The position numbers and the translations under genes were made by a program. DNA of 64,000 nucleotides, from assembly GCA_021399445.1 (NCBI GenBank), contig JAJTUQ010000001.1, positions 4,588,001 through 4,652,000 of the forward strand, in the 5' to 3' direction. The notes beneath the pieces were generated by a model that did no database searches, was not told the origin of the DNA, and was given only the letters and a program-made list of their open reading frames with translations. Numbering within the stretch: the stretch's first letter is position 1; every line of letters starts with the position of its first letter. Source of the stretch: Xylogone sp. PMI_703 (taxonomy: Eukaryota > Ascomycota > Leotiomycetes). Shown here piece by piece: positions 12,222 to 23,026 of this stretch.

Positions 12222-13080
12222 AGCATAGATGAGGGATATTCATATCAATGAAATCTCTATCTCAGCTTTCACTGAGAATGAACAACACTTTATATTATTA
12301 GCTCCTCATTCTAAGTGGGAGCTCACAGTCCATGTGGCACGCCAAGGCGAAGCCAAATGCTGCGAGACAGGTTCCCAAGGCTGAAAAACGCCTTGTGAAC
12401 ATGCCGAGACGCAATAGGACGGCTAGGTGCATCGTCTAGGCGTTCGTGAGGATCCTGTATAAATACTAATAGGGCAGAAGGACTCCAGGGAAATATTGAA
12501 AACTGACAAACGTAAGGAAATGTTGAAAATAAATAGAAAGCGTGGTAATTGGAGTGTTCACCATTTCCCATGACTGAGTACCTCCAGCTGGACTTGTTGA
12601 AGCGAACCCTCAGTCTGTAATGGCGGAACCCCTCCACATGGTACACCATAAGTCTGGCGCTCTCCTTTGTGATCTGAAAGCCACTTATTTTACGGTACCG
12701 TAATTTGTGAGGCCGCTTTCAAACAAACGGCTGTCTCAAACCCTACCACGCCCACCTCACCTCACGACACTTAGCAGCTATTATAAATGAGCAAGTAAAT
12801 CGCAGTACGAGCAATTCTAAGAAGGAAACTCGCTTGCTGTGTTTTCCTCACCTGCCTTCTTTGCAATTCATACGCTAATTTGTCAACGAATTGCGCTTGT
12901 TGTTTGTCGATACAATTCGCGTTTCCTCCAAGCTCCCTTTTCCCTTGGATCTGTTCCTCGCCACAACTGTCTACAACCACTCAATCTGCTTGACTATCTG
13001 ATTATTCTTTCTCTTGAAGCGGTTACTTATACTTCATGCTCATTGAAACCTACTCCCAAAGAAATACATCTAGCACTATC
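12222..13080. other. Divergent promoter region between HET and BTB genes
   Basis: No supported gene. An in-frame ATG at 13036 could extend the BTB protein by 15 residues, but the ATG at 13081 starts the family-like sequence. Confidence 0.45.
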
Positions 13081-14015
13081 ATGGAAGAAGAGCCGCAGAT
13101 AATTACAATAGATCCTAAGGGTGACATCCGACTCTTGGTTACTGATGATCTGGGTAATTCTACAATTCTGGTAGCTTCATCCAAGGTTATGAGTTTAGTT
13201 TGCCAGCCTTGGAGAGCTATGCTAGGCCCAGATTCGCAGTTTAGAGAAGCACAAGTCAAAAATAGGGAAGCCATACCCTTACCGGATGATGATGCCAGAG
13301 CTTTAGAAAGAATTTTATACATAGCTCATCTGCGATTCGATAAAGTACCGTTGAAGATTGAGATCAATGATCTAGTAGAAATTGCTATCCTCGCCGATAA
13401 GTACGATGCAGGCCACATGCTTCGAGCTTGGCTTGGCTACTGGTTGAGCAGTATCAAGTCGCAGATAGATACACCTGGCTGCGAGCAACAATGGCTTACA
13501 CTTTCCTGGATCATGGGTCTCCCAGGAGCCTTTGTAAAAGTCGCGAGTCGTATGGTTTTATCAGGCCATCTCAATGATGAAGGCAAGTGTATAGCTGTCA
13601 CGAGTTCCCTCCCCACAGTATGTCAACTATAAGGCGATGTGTCTGTGGTTCGTCTGAAAAAGACAGAAAGACATGCGATACTCAGATTTTTGGTTCTTTT
13701 GTTTCCGAGCTAATTAGACTTGACCTTTGGCCAACCAAGAAAACCACCTCAGACATTCGCATGAGTGTGGAAGATCTTAGACTGAGTCTCGAAGGCATCA
13801 AGCTGCTATATCCACAGAATCATCCACAGTGCTGCTTCTCAGAACTGTTGAATACAACACTCGCGTCGATCAGCAGCATTGATCAGATTTTCACGTTATC
13901 AGATGTTGAGGAGCGCCAACTGGAATTCCAACGCAGTAAGTTTCCTGCATATGAAGACACTATACCTAAAGAGCTGTTGGAAAAAAGGTTTAAGAGCGAG
14001 GAAGAAACTAAGTAG
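13081..14015 (+). CDS. BTB/POZ domain protein
   Basis: Fungal BTB/POZ protein, a protein-protein interaction module of unknown partner. The N-terminal BTB part includes ITIDPKGDIRLLV, then FREAQVKNREAIPLPDDD and the ILADKYDA helix. The reading frame shifts near 13590. A 47-base intron from 13587 (gtgtat) to 13633 (ctataag) restores it and gives exons 13081-13586 and 13634-14015, 295 residues. The C-terminal part is rich in Cys and charged residues (RCVCGSSEKDRK, then FPAYEDTIPKELLEKR) and has the look of other fungal BTB proteins. The splice sites are weak, so a one-base frameshift making this a broken gene is the alternative. The start could also be the upstream in-frame ATG at 13036. Confidence 0.7.
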
Positions 14016-14548
14016 GTGGAATCAAAATAGATCAATGGGAACGCAAAACCCTCTTGAGAGGAAATTGTACGGTACAGTTTGACGTTTCTTTTATGGATTT
14101 CGACCATTAGTGAATGAGATAATTAGAGATCTTAAGTGGGCGGTTAGATTTCCGTATGACATCTAGGATTTACAGAACATCCTGACGTGGAATGCATATG
14201 AACTGATAACAGATAGAGTTTTGGCGCACTTGATAGCCCACAATATAAATAAAACCTCGACCGTCATAGTATATTTGTGTATCACAAACTGGGACCGTCA
14301 CATCTCTATCACACCACAAGAGTTGATTCCATCTCCCTATCACGTCGTCGTGATTGTTGAACTGAAACGCTGTCTCGGAGCAACGCTAACTATGCAAATG
14401 AAACATTATCCATCAACGTATCGTACCAAATGCATTCTTGGCCATTCTATCAATCTGTAGCCGGTACTTGAGATACATAGCCACCAACGCCTTTATCCTT
14501 ATATTAGTTTTCCCTTAGTAGAGCTGCGTATTTACCATGCTGAGATTA
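14016..14548. other. Convergent 3' intergenic region
   Basis: Between the 3' ends of the BTB and PEX39-like genes. No gene, repeat or RNA signal was recognised. Confidence 0.5.
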
Positions 14549-15256
14549 TCAAGGCTCAGGGATATCTTGCTGAATTATCTCATCTCTCCTGTCACCGAAA
14601 GTTCCTCCGTCAATTACATCACCTGTACCTTCCTTTTCCCAAGGCTTTCTCCGTTTGCTCGCAGCGGGCCTTGTAGCCTGATCTTCTAGCACGATCGGCG
14701 GGATCTCTCGGATTCCTGGGATCGGCTTTCCTGCTGTGATCAATGCCACTATCTCAGCGAAGGAAGATGGATACGGAGCATCTTTCTGCGGTACGGTATC
14801 ATTATTGGCGTCTGACTCGATCCGAGGTTGTGTCCGGTCTTGTGTTGGCGATGCAGATTTACGCTCTAGGGCTTCCTTGGGGAGACCATCGGGATATTTG
14901 GACAGAAAGTGTGTCTTGTATGCGTCAAAGTCAATTGGCGTAGATTTTTTGCGGGATAGATAAAAACATCGTGCTCGAAGGGTAAGCTCTTGAATTTGAG
15001 CTGGTGATGTTGTAGAGCCTAATATAGCAGAGAGGCCGATCTAGTTTAATGTTGTAAGCTGTTGCTCTTCGGAAGTATCACTAGGAACTGGGGTGCGGGG
15101 CACAATTCTAGGTCTTGCACACCACCAAATGCGGGTTGGAAGAAGATGTAGTAAAACAATGCTTACCTGAAATTCCCCATCCTTATCCCATGGATACGTA
15201 TCTAGCTGATTAAATATATCAGCATTATCAATGCTGGAATTTGATTCTGTAGTCAT
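14549..15256 (-). CDS. PEX39: PEX39-like peroxisomal import factor with KPWE motif
   Basis: Two exons, 15256-15167 and 15040-14549, are separated by a 126-base intron (gtaagc to actag, phase 0), giving 193 residues. The N-terminal part (residues about 8-70) is a small helical domain: DIFNQLDTYPWDKDGEF, then LTLRARCFYLSRK and FDAYKTHFLSKYP. The middle is Ser/Gln/Asp-rich. Residues about 118-140 hold YPSSFAEIVALITAGKPIPGI, and KRRKPWEKE with KPWE at about 162-165 lies near the acidic C-terminus. This order, helix-turn-helix module, FAEIxxLIxxGKPIPGI segment and C-terminal KPWE motif, matches the family of yeast Yjr012c and human C6ORF226, recently named PEX39, which assists PTS2 receptor-dependent matrix import. 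Such genes are usually annotated as hypothetical. Divergent from SCD6, with starts 289 bases apart. Confidence 0.8.
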
Positions 15257-15545
15257 GGCGGCGTATATGGCTGCATCGGTTGCGGATGATGGGGTAAGGC
15301 TGAGAGGCGGAAAAGCTGCATAAACGGTTATTTCGGTTGCCGTTCATTAGCTACGCGAGGTCAACTTCCCAGCCTTTAAACTTTGACAAGAATTCAACAC
15401 CTCAACTTCACTTCTAATATCCCGTAACTCATTCCTTTCAACCACAACCTTCTCTCCAAACCTCCCCATTCTCTTTTCATTATTTTGTGCCATATTTTTT
15501 AAAAGCCTATAGTTTTCAGCATCCTGATCACAGTTTTCCGGCACA
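15257..15545. promoter_or_regulatory. Shared divergent promoter of PEX39-like and SCD6 genes
   Basis: 289 bases separate two start codons on opposite strands, so the promoters must overlap. No specific factor site was identified. Confidence 0.5.
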
Positions 15546-17544
15546 ATGTCAGAATTCATTGGGTGAGCATAAGCTTGGAACTTTAACTCTACTTATGTAA
15601 CATTACATGCTAACCACCATAGATCTCGGATATCCTTGGTCTCAAGGAGTGATATTCGGTATGTCGAAGCTGCATGAGGACGAGAATCTGTCACTAATGT
15701 AGGATAGTTACGTTGGCACACTTCACGAGATCAACTCAGAAACCTCAACTGTCGCACTCGAGAATGTCACATCATTCGGTACTGAAGGAAGAAAGGCAAA
15801 CCCTGAAGAAGAAATCCCACCGTCTGATAGTGTCTACGAGTACATTGTCTTCCGTGGTAGTGATGTAAAAGATCTACGAATTGAGGAAGCACCTGCTCCC
15901 AAGGAGACCAAACCACCTCAAGTACCAAACGACCCCGCTATTCTCGGAGTAAGTCCATTATTTCTAATCAATTGAACTTCATATACCCTGAAAATCAGTT
16001 TCAGGGTACTTCTTTATGACGAAATATTTCGGATGTAAACCTTTTTTTGTCTCCGAGAGCGCAAAACCGTGTGGAGATTTCCGTTGCCTTCCTTCTGATT
16101 ATTATGACTTTGCCGTTCTTATTTGGATGCACCTTGGTGGATTTTTACTAACGTTATGTCTGCTACGATACAGAGTGGAGCGCGTCCTCAGCAAGCAACT
16201 CCTCAGAATCAACAAAATGTAGGTTCTGCACAGGCTGGACCTCCTGCTAGCGCCCAGCAGCCAGGTCAGCCTCCACATGGCGGTCCCCCTTTTGGCCAAT
16301 ATCCGCCTCAATATTACCCTCCTCCTGGTGGTTGGGGACGCGCCGGACCTGGACCAGGCTACCCTGGAATGCCATATGGCGCGCCACCTGGCTGGTATCC
16401 CCCTCCCGGCCAAGGATTTCCACCAGCGCCGTTCACTCCTTACGGATATCCACCTGGCCCTCCAGGTCCTCCAGGTGCGCAATTTCCACAAGGCGCAGGA
16501 CCGAAGCCAGCCCCTATCGGACAAGGTGCGAACAAGCAACAAGCTTCCGGCTCTAGCAATGTTCCTTCAACAGATAAGCAGCCAGAAAATAAAGGTCCTG
16601 CAAAACCAGCAGCAGAGCTTACAGCTGCTCCTGCAAAGGAGACGTCCGCACAACCTGCCCAAGCTAAACCTTCAGCTGCTGGTCAGCCAACAGGTGCCCT
16701 GAACAATGCTTCAACTGCCGCCCCTCAAGCTGCCCCAACTGGACCCAAAGCCGCTATTCGTGTCCAACCAGCAGTACCCTTGCCAAGCACTGCTGCTGGA
16801 AAAACCCAACAGCAGGCAAGCACGAACCCCTCGAGTGCTGCCGCAACCGTTGCTTCAAGCCTGAAAGATGCTACAGAAGCTGCCACAGCTGCTGTTGCTG
16901 CAGCGATGGCAAAATTACCACCTATTAATGGTCAATCGAATGGAAACCCCGTTGACAATCTAGCGCAAAAAGTTAGTGAACTAAAGACCAATGATTCTAC
17001 TCGCGCTCCAAGGCAGCCTGGCGCTGGGGGATTTGCAGAACGCGGTAGAGGCCGAGGCCGAGGTCGAGCAGAGGTGCGGAAGGTAGAAGTTCCAGCAACG
17101 GATTTCGACTTCGAATCTGCAAATGCCAAATTTAGTAAAGAAGATCTTGTTAAGGAGGCTATTGCTGGAGGTACCTTAAGTGAAAATCAGGACACTGCAA
17201 CTTCGGAAACAAATGGCGACGCAGGCAAGCCCACAGTTCCAACTTCTGGATACAACAAATCGACCTCATTCTTCGATAATATCTCGAGTGAGGCTAAGGA
17301 GCGCGCTGAAGGTGGTAGTTCCCGACCTGGAGGTCGAGAATGGCGAGGAGAAGAGCAGAGGAAGAACCTAGAAACCTTTGGTCAAGGAAGTGTCGATAAT
17401 GGCTTCCGCGGAGGTTTTCGTGGTCGTGGTCGCGGCCGTGGATATCGTGGTAGAGGCTATATAGGACACCCAGGACAAGGTGGACGGGCTCGGGGAGGTG
17501 GATATCGAGGTGGTCGTGGCGATGCGCAGACAACTATCCAGTAA
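15546..17544 (+). CDS. SCD6: Scd6/LSM14-family mRNA-binding translation repressor
   Basis: Represses translation initiation through eIF4G and promotes decapping in P-bodies (family knowledge). Four exons: 15546-15562, 15623-15658, 15708-15948 and 16174-17544, giving 554 residues; all junctions keep frame. The LSm domain (about 5-85) starts MSEFIGSRISLVSRSDIRYV and includes YVGTLHEI and FRGSDVKDL. Then comes a Pro/Gly/Gln-rich stretch (about 110-220) and an Ala/Gln-rich region. An RGRGRGR patch precedes the FDF box ATDFDFESANAKF (about 408-420). The FFD box is STSFFDNISSEAKER (about 461) and the TFG box is RKNLETFGQGSV (about 492-503). The protein ends with RGG/RGRG repeats. All four family modules are present in order. 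The first two exons are only 17 and 36 bases, easily missed by gene finders. Confidence 0.92.
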
Positions 17545-18550
17545 CGTTGCGACATCGCTGGTAATTTTGTGGGAGTTTACTGTATTACTCTACATGCCGT
17601 GGAGTTTTTTGGTCTCAGTTTTGACAAAAAGCTAGCATTGGTCTTTTGACACGTTTTCCCACGGAGAGGATCTTACTTGGCGTTTCTAAGGCTATGGCCC
17701 TCTTACCTGCAATCATATGCGTTTGTTGTTTCTTTGCACTTGTATCACCAGGACTATGGATCGAGCGATCATGATTTACGTTTGGGGGATACCTGGACTG
17801 CTGCGGAATCAAGCCGTCTGTTTCTTTAACTTCTTATCGATGCATTCCTTTGAGTTTGGACCGGAAATGGAGTTGAGGGTGGAAGTTACATATATATGAA
17901 TGGTTGGATGACTTCATTGTCCAATGACTTACGGTCGCAGTCCAGAGGAATAGGCATAACGGTTATCTAACTAACCTAAGAATAGGAAGAAAAACTCATG
18001 GGGTAGGGGTGTATAATGTGGATGTCTCAGGCCTATAATGAGCATTAAATGAGAATAATATACCAAGTGAACCCTCATTCCATCCTTTCGTAATTAAGTG
18101 AAAATCTCATTTTAGTTATTGTGACTGTATTGCCTGTCTATGGTCCGGGTACGGTCCGGATAAGTGCCTGTAATGCGTGATACTATTAGCAAGAACTGAT
18201 TAATACATTACCACTTTCCGGAAAACGTATATAGTCAAAGTTCGAGGTCATTACCGGCATTGAACATAATGGCTGTCATCAGTGGTCTTCCAAAGGGCGC
18301 ACTGAAGAGAGTACATAATCGGCCGTATTAAGCAACAACTAACGCCCACTTATCAGATAAAGCTCTCACATTCCGACTCCAGGGCAAGACGCTCATCTTT
18401 TCCCAAACTCAAAAGACAACTCTATATACTTAGAAGTAATAAGCTTACAACAGCTGAAAGGGGAAACTAACCGCCGAGGTCCCTCATATCCAAGAGCTTT
18501 CCCACCCACCATCGACTAAGGAATAAAGAATAGCCATCCAGCAAGCCAAT
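17545..18550. other. Intergenic, no gene seen
   Basis: 3' flank of SCD6 and promoter of the acetyltransferase. Short frames have no domain and no splice support. Confidence 0.5.
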
Positions 18551-19312
18551 ATGCCTTTTGAAATCCAAGAAATGGTCCCTGAGGACCTTAAAACCGTGGT
18601 TGAAATCGAATTCCGCGCCTTTCACCCACATGATACTATGCATCGACTCATCTACCCCTCTCCAGAAGTCCCCACTCAAGGAGTTTACGACCAAGCTCTA
18701 AAGCGTCAGCTGGAAAACTGGACGACGGGCAAACCACCCGGGTCTGAGATCAAATGGATAAAAGCCGTCGATACAAAAACCGGGAAAATCGTTGGTGCCT
18801 CGAAGTGGATGATCTTTCACGCTGCTGCTAGTGAATCTGAGGAAGAGAAGCGGGAAGGCAAGAAACGATGGTCGGATCCTGGGTTCACAGTTGGATGGTT
18901 GGAACCTGCTATACCTCTGGGCGGACCTGAGGGGATTAAGGGTCTGTCTGGGATGACGGGTGTAGATGATCAGGCTTATGTGGATTGGATAATGAACGAG
19001 GTAACTCGGCGGAGAAGAGAACGAATTCAGGGCCCAGCTGTATTGCTTGATTTCTGCTTTTGCGATCCGGCATATCAGAGACGCGGTATAGGTCAATTAC
19101 TCGTTTCTTATGGGATCAAAAGGGCGGATGAGATGGGCGTGGAGGCTCATGTGGAAGCAAGTCCGTTAGGAAGACGGCTCTATCAGTTATGTGGTTTCAG
19201 GTTAGTCGAGAATGTTCTCATCGATGCGGGAGAAAAGAGGGATGATTGGAGAGGTAGAGACCTTATTGATTATGACTATATGATTCGGGAAGTAGGCGGC
19301 CCCAAGCAATAA
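18551..19312 (+). CDS. GNAT-family N-acetyltransferase
   Basis: 253-residue single-exon protein. The N-terminal strand-helix (FEIQEMVPEDLKTVVEIEFRAF) is the usual GNAT start. The acetyl-CoA-binding motif A is visible as LDFCFCDPAYQRRGIGQLLVSYGI (residues about 169-192, with the RRGIG loop). It is followed by VEAHVEASPLGRRLYQLCGFRLV, the motif B region. The insert GAxKWMIFH fits fungal small-molecule GNATs, which have unknown substrates. The 3' end is convergent with SelO, with 136 bases between stop codons. No transport or targeting signal is seen, so the protein is probably cytosolic. The family is certain, but the substrate cannot be named. Confidence 0.88.
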   Translation: MPFEIQEMVPEDLKTVVEIEFRAFHPHDTMHRLIYPSPEVPTQGVYDQALKRQLENWTTGKPPGSEIKWIKAVDTKTGKIVGASKWMIFHAAASESEEEKREGKKRWSDPGFTVGWLEPAIPLGGPEGIKGLSGMTGVDDQAYVDWIMNEVTRRRRERIQGPAVLLDFCFCDPAYQRRGIGQLLVSYGIKRADEMGVEAHVEASPLGRRLYQLCGFRLVENVLIDAGEKRDDWRGRDLIDYDYMIREVGGPKQ

Positions 19313-19448
19313 ATCTAGACAATAGCAGGGGATTATATAAGTTAAGCATATAAGCTAGATTAGATGCTCATAGATTTAGAGCAAGATTAGAAATTCATTG
19401 ATACATATCCGTTTCATAAAATTTTAATTATACATACTACAGCTCAGT

Positions 19449-21494
19449 CTACGAGCTGCAAGAACATTGCATGGCCCTATCGGCTTTGGGTACGTCTCCA
19501 CAGAATCGTTCCTCCTCCTTCTCATCCCATCCCCAGCTCTCTTCAAAGGGGTGTAATGCCATATGCAAAACTCTGTCCAAGATCTCCCGCTCGCCATCTT
19601 TCTCCACTCTTCTGATAAGTTCATCTAGAATCCATGATTTTGGAATAAACTTCGGGTTAACTTTCTTCATTTCTGCTTGTCTTGCCTCATCCTCAGTCTC
19701 GCTACCCCAGTCTTCAATAATACGAGATCGCCATTTCTCAAGCCACTTGGCAACACTGGCTCTCGCGGTTTCTTCGGTGTTGCTAAAGCCAGTAACTCCT
19801 TCATGGTGGAAGAAGACACCTGCAGCCGATTTTCGCTTTTCTTCTGTATCAAGATCTGCCAGCCGTAAGTTGCTCAATTTTCGGAAGAACTGGTTGAAGT
19901 CAAGTTCCAATTGCTCCATGGTATCGAGGAGGTCACTGAATAGAGCATCAAAGTCCTCATCTTTGTAAGTTTTCAGTCCAAGTCGGACAGTCATTAACCG
20001 CTTATACTCTTCAAGGAAAACGGCCTTGTATTCCTCCCCGACGCGTGTGATAAGTCCTTCTGCACGAGCAATCAACTCATCTGCATCTTCTTTCCGTACA
20101 CCCTTTTCAACAAACTCCTCTTTGTCCACATTCGGGCCAGCCCCAATGAGTTCCCCTAGAGATTCACCCAACCTCACTAAATTCCACCAGATAATAGTAG
20201 GCTGGTTCCTATATGAATATCGCAGGGTATGATCGTCATGATTAGGTGTATAGTTCGGATCAAAGTTATCTAAGAATGCAAATGGGCCAAAGTCAATGGA
20301 CAAGCCAAAGATTGACGTATTATCCGTATTTAGAACACCATTTGTGAAGGCATAAGCCTGCCAAGCTGCAGCGGTTTTGGCATTGCGACGGACGATTTCT
20401 CGGTATAGGCGGGTATATCGATTTTCTTCCAGTCCCTGAGGTCCCTCAAGCGTGTCTTTTGCAACACCTCTAGCTAGCGGCTCCTGAGCTTTTCCATCAT
20501 CTGCTGGATTCCGAGCTGGGAGCGACTCCCACCCATCAAAAACATTCTCAGTAATATAGTTAGCTAGTTTTCGAATCAAATCACGATCGCCACGCGCCCT
20601 AAGAATATCGAATGATCCTATGCGAAGCCATGATTGAGCAAATCGGCATACGATTGCTCCAGGTTCAATTGTCTCTCGCCTGACTCGAGAATGGGGGAGT
20701 AATGTTAGCGAAAGCGCACGAGTGGTTGGTATTCGCAAAGCATGGAGGGCCTCTGAGACTATGAATTCCCTGATGCTTGATCTTAAAACAGCCTTTCCAT
20801 CTGCAAATCTTGAGTAAGGTGTCAGTCCAGCTCCCTTTAACTGCAATTCATATCGGGTCTTCGTGGTGGGATTTGTAGTTTCGAAAAGTGAAATGGCTCG
20901 ACCATCGCCAAGTTGCCCAGCCCAAGAACCAAATTGCCAACCTCCATAGCACTGCGCCCAGGGATATCCACCTTCTCCCTTCTCTTCATCCCAGCCCAAT
21001 ATCTTATTGCCAGCTACTACCTGTCTAAAGTTATCCGTGTCCTGCTCCCCATTCTTGATTCCTAAGTCTCTCATGGCTGCAGGACTGACAGCCAATAGTT
21101 CTGGGTCTTTCTGTTCCTGCGGCCTCACCCAGGTGAATAATGCCCCTTGTACTAACCGGGGTTGAATTTCATTTCGAGGTGTCTTGTGAGAGGCAGCGGG
21201 CGTCGGGAATTCGGGATCTGGAGGTAGAAGAGATGTGAAGGTCCATGACTTTGGAAGATCTGCGAGGGTGGCACCCTCGTAGGAAGCGTCATTGGATGCA
21301 TTACCATTAGATAAATGTGAAGCCATCTGAGCAAGACGCCTGTGGGATAACTGGGTTGGAGGCCGGGTGCGGGCGGACAACCTCGAGAGCATCAAGCACA
21401 GCAGAAGCGCAAGAATGGAAAAGAAGAATTTCGTGTCAATTGAAAAGGGTATATACATAGATGGAAAAAGACGAAGTGGCGTCTTTAATGACAA
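19449..21494 (-). CDS. FMP40: Selenoprotein O-type protein AMPylase (Fmp40/YdiU family)
   Basis: 681-residue pseudokinase-like enzyme that transfers AMP to Ser/Thr/Tyr of mitochondrial proteins during redox stress (family knowledge). The N-terminal 50 residues include a hydrophobic stretch (FFFSILALLLCLMLSRL) and Arg-rich sequence, compatible with mitochondrial targeting or anchoring. Family motifs: YGGWQFGSWAGQLGDGRA (about 183-200), ELQLKGAGLTPYSRFADGKA (about 219-238), RSSIREFIVSEALHALRIPTTR, and NTDNTSIFGLSIDFGPFAFLD with the acidic metal-binding region. The C-terminus reads MQCSCSS; animal SelO has selenocysteine at the equivalent position, so this fungus uses Cys. A second in-frame Met (MASHLSNGNA, residue 57) could be the true start if the hydrophobic leader is not translated. 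Divergent from the aldo-keto reductase gene. Confidence 0.93.
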   Translation of the reverse strand: MSLKTPLRLFPSMYIPFSIDTKFFFSILALLLCLMLSRLSARTRPPTQLSHRRLAQMASHLSNGNASNDASYEGATLADLPKSWTFTSLLPPDPEFPTPAASHKTPRNEIQPRLVQGALFTWVRPQEQKDPELLAVSPAAMRDLGIKNGEQDTDNFRQVVAGNKILGWDEEKGEGGYPWAQCYGGWQFGSWAGQLGDGRAISLFETTNPTTKTRYELQLKGAGLTPYSRFADGKAVLRSSIREFIVSEALHALRIPTTRALSLTLLPHSRVRRETIEPGAIVCRFAQSWLRIGSFDILRARGDRDLIRKLANYITENVFDGWESLPARNPADDGKAQEPLARGVAKDTLEGPQGLEENRYTRLYREIVRRNAKTAAAWQAYAFTNGVLNTDNTSIFGLSIDFGPFAFLDNFDPNYTPNHDDHTLRYSYRNQPTIIWWNLVRLGESLGELIGAGPNVDKEEFVEKGVRKEDADELIARAEGLITRVGEEYKAVFLEEYKRLMTVRLGLKTYKDEDFDALFSDLLDTMEQLELDFNQFFRKLSNLRLADLDTEEKRKSAAGVFFHHEGVTGFSNTEETARASVAKWLEKWRSRIIEDWGSETEDEARQAEMKKVNPKFIPKSWILDELIRRVEKDGEREILDRVLHMALHPFEESWGWDEKEEERFCGDVPKADRAMQCSCSS

Positions 21495-21858
21495 AGTTAA
21501 TACATCTAGGCATAGGTTTCGTCACTCATTATAAAGCACGTACCCGGAAGAACTTCGCGGGAAGGAGTTGACGTCGCATCGAGACTGCGATCTGCCCCTC
21601 CAAGTGGCGACCGCAAGATAGTTTTTCCGACAGCCGCGTTGTTTGACATTTGACATCGGGATTTGCAATGACGAATTGTTAGCGGGGTCGGCGTTAAGCC
21701 AATGAGCACCGACCAGACCCCATGCTCGCCAAGAATTACTATTCTACTCCGAGTAGTGGGGTCAATAATAGCATAATCCCACCTATGCCGAGGACGATTA
21801 GTAGAGGGGACCGTCTAGAGCATATAAATATCGTGACCTTTTACTAAAACCTTAATTC
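21495..21858. promoter_or_regulatory. Divergent promoter region of SelO and aldo-keto reductase genes
   Basis: 364 bases between start codons on opposite strands. There is a GC-rich half near the SelO side and an AT-rich half with a possible TATA-like ATATAAATAT near 21821. No specific site is assigned. Confidence 0.45.
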
Positions 21859-23026
21859 ATGAATTTAATTGTGAACTCGTATCGACTGACTCGTGCTGTC
21901 CCTTCTGGAAGTGTTTCTGTCGTTGTTCAGCGATTGCACTTCTATAGACCCCAATCTCGGCCAATACATATCAATTTAAAACCCCCAACATCATCACTTC
22001 CATTTGGAGCAGAGGGCAATCTTCGTATCGCTCCAAAGGAAATGGGTCCCATAAAGAATCTAAAGCTCAATGATGGGCATGAAATCCCCATTGTATGTGT
22101 CAAATGTCTCAAACAGAGATGCTCAGGTCTCTAATTCCCATGACAGATTGGCTATGGACTTGGCACAGCAAACTTCAAGCGCAATTCCGAAACTTTTGAT
22201 CAGAAGATTGTTAAAGCAGTGGTCATGGCTATTAAGACTGGCTATTACCATCTCGATGGAGCAGAAGGTAATCCACCTTCTTCATCTTAAATTTTTGCTA
22301 CTGCTAAACCCTTTCGAAGTGTACGGGAACGAGCCTGAGCTCGGTGAGGCCATTAAAGAGAGCGGCGTCCCCCGGGAGAAACTCTATGTTACCACCAAGT
22401 ATTTCGGGAAAAAAACCAAAGACGTCAAAGAATCGTTTGCGAACTCTCTTAAGGACCTGCAGCTGGACTATGTAGACCTCTACTTAATCCATGAGCCATT
22501 CTCCAGCAAGACCGAGGAGGATTTGCAAGCAAAGTGGGCAGATATGGAAGATATCCTCGCCTCAGGAAAAGCAAAATCAATTGGAGTCTCTAACTTCACG
22601 AAAAAGCACCTTGAAACGATCCTTAAGACTGCAAAGGTTGTTCCAGCTTGCAACCAGATCGAGTATCACCCCTACCTGCAACACGAGGATCTGGTTGACT
22701 TCCACAAGAAGCACGGTATTGCCACCGCTGCATATGCACCACTCACTGCTGTTCTAAGAGCTGCACCAGGGCCACTGGATGAAGTCTATAGCCGTCTGGC
22801 AACTAAGTATAATGTCACTCCCGCGCAAATTGCGCTTAGATGGTGTCTCGATCACGATGTCATAGTATTGACTACCAGTGGTAAAGAAGAGAGATTGAAG
22901 ACTGTTCTGGAAATTAATGATTTTAGCTTGACACCAGAGGAAGTTGCCGAGATCTCTCGTGTTGGAAATCAGAAACATCACCGAGGATTCTGGGCTAACC
23001 ATTTTGATGAGAAGGATAGATCCTAG
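21859..23026 (+). CDS. Aldo-keto reductase
   Basis: NADPH-dependent carbonyl reductase of the AKR superfamily. Three exons: 21859-22092, 22147-22267 and 22320-23026, with introns of 54 and 52 bases, giving 353 residues. After KLNDGHEIPIIGYGLGTA the catalytic tetrad is visible: Asp in YYHLDGAE, Tyr in VYGNEPELG, Lys in YVTTKYF and His in YLIHEP. The substrate pocket motif NQIEYHPYLQ and the cofactor segment (VLTTSGKEERL) follow. The N-terminal 61 residues are extra, basic and poor in acidic residues (RLTRAVPSGSVSVVVQRLHF), suggesting a mitochondrial leader; a later start at the Met at 22042 would give a typical cytosolic AKR of about 292 residues. The substrate is unknown. Confidence 0.88.

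Noticed and set aside
10359..15256. Secondary-metabolite or effector cluster around the HET gene
   Set aside because: No PKS, NRPS, P450, transporter or secreted small protein is present; neighbours are unrelated housekeeping genes.
16102..16542. Minus-strand Arg/Trp-rich frame
   Set aside because: Shadow of the Pro/Gly-rich part of SCD6.
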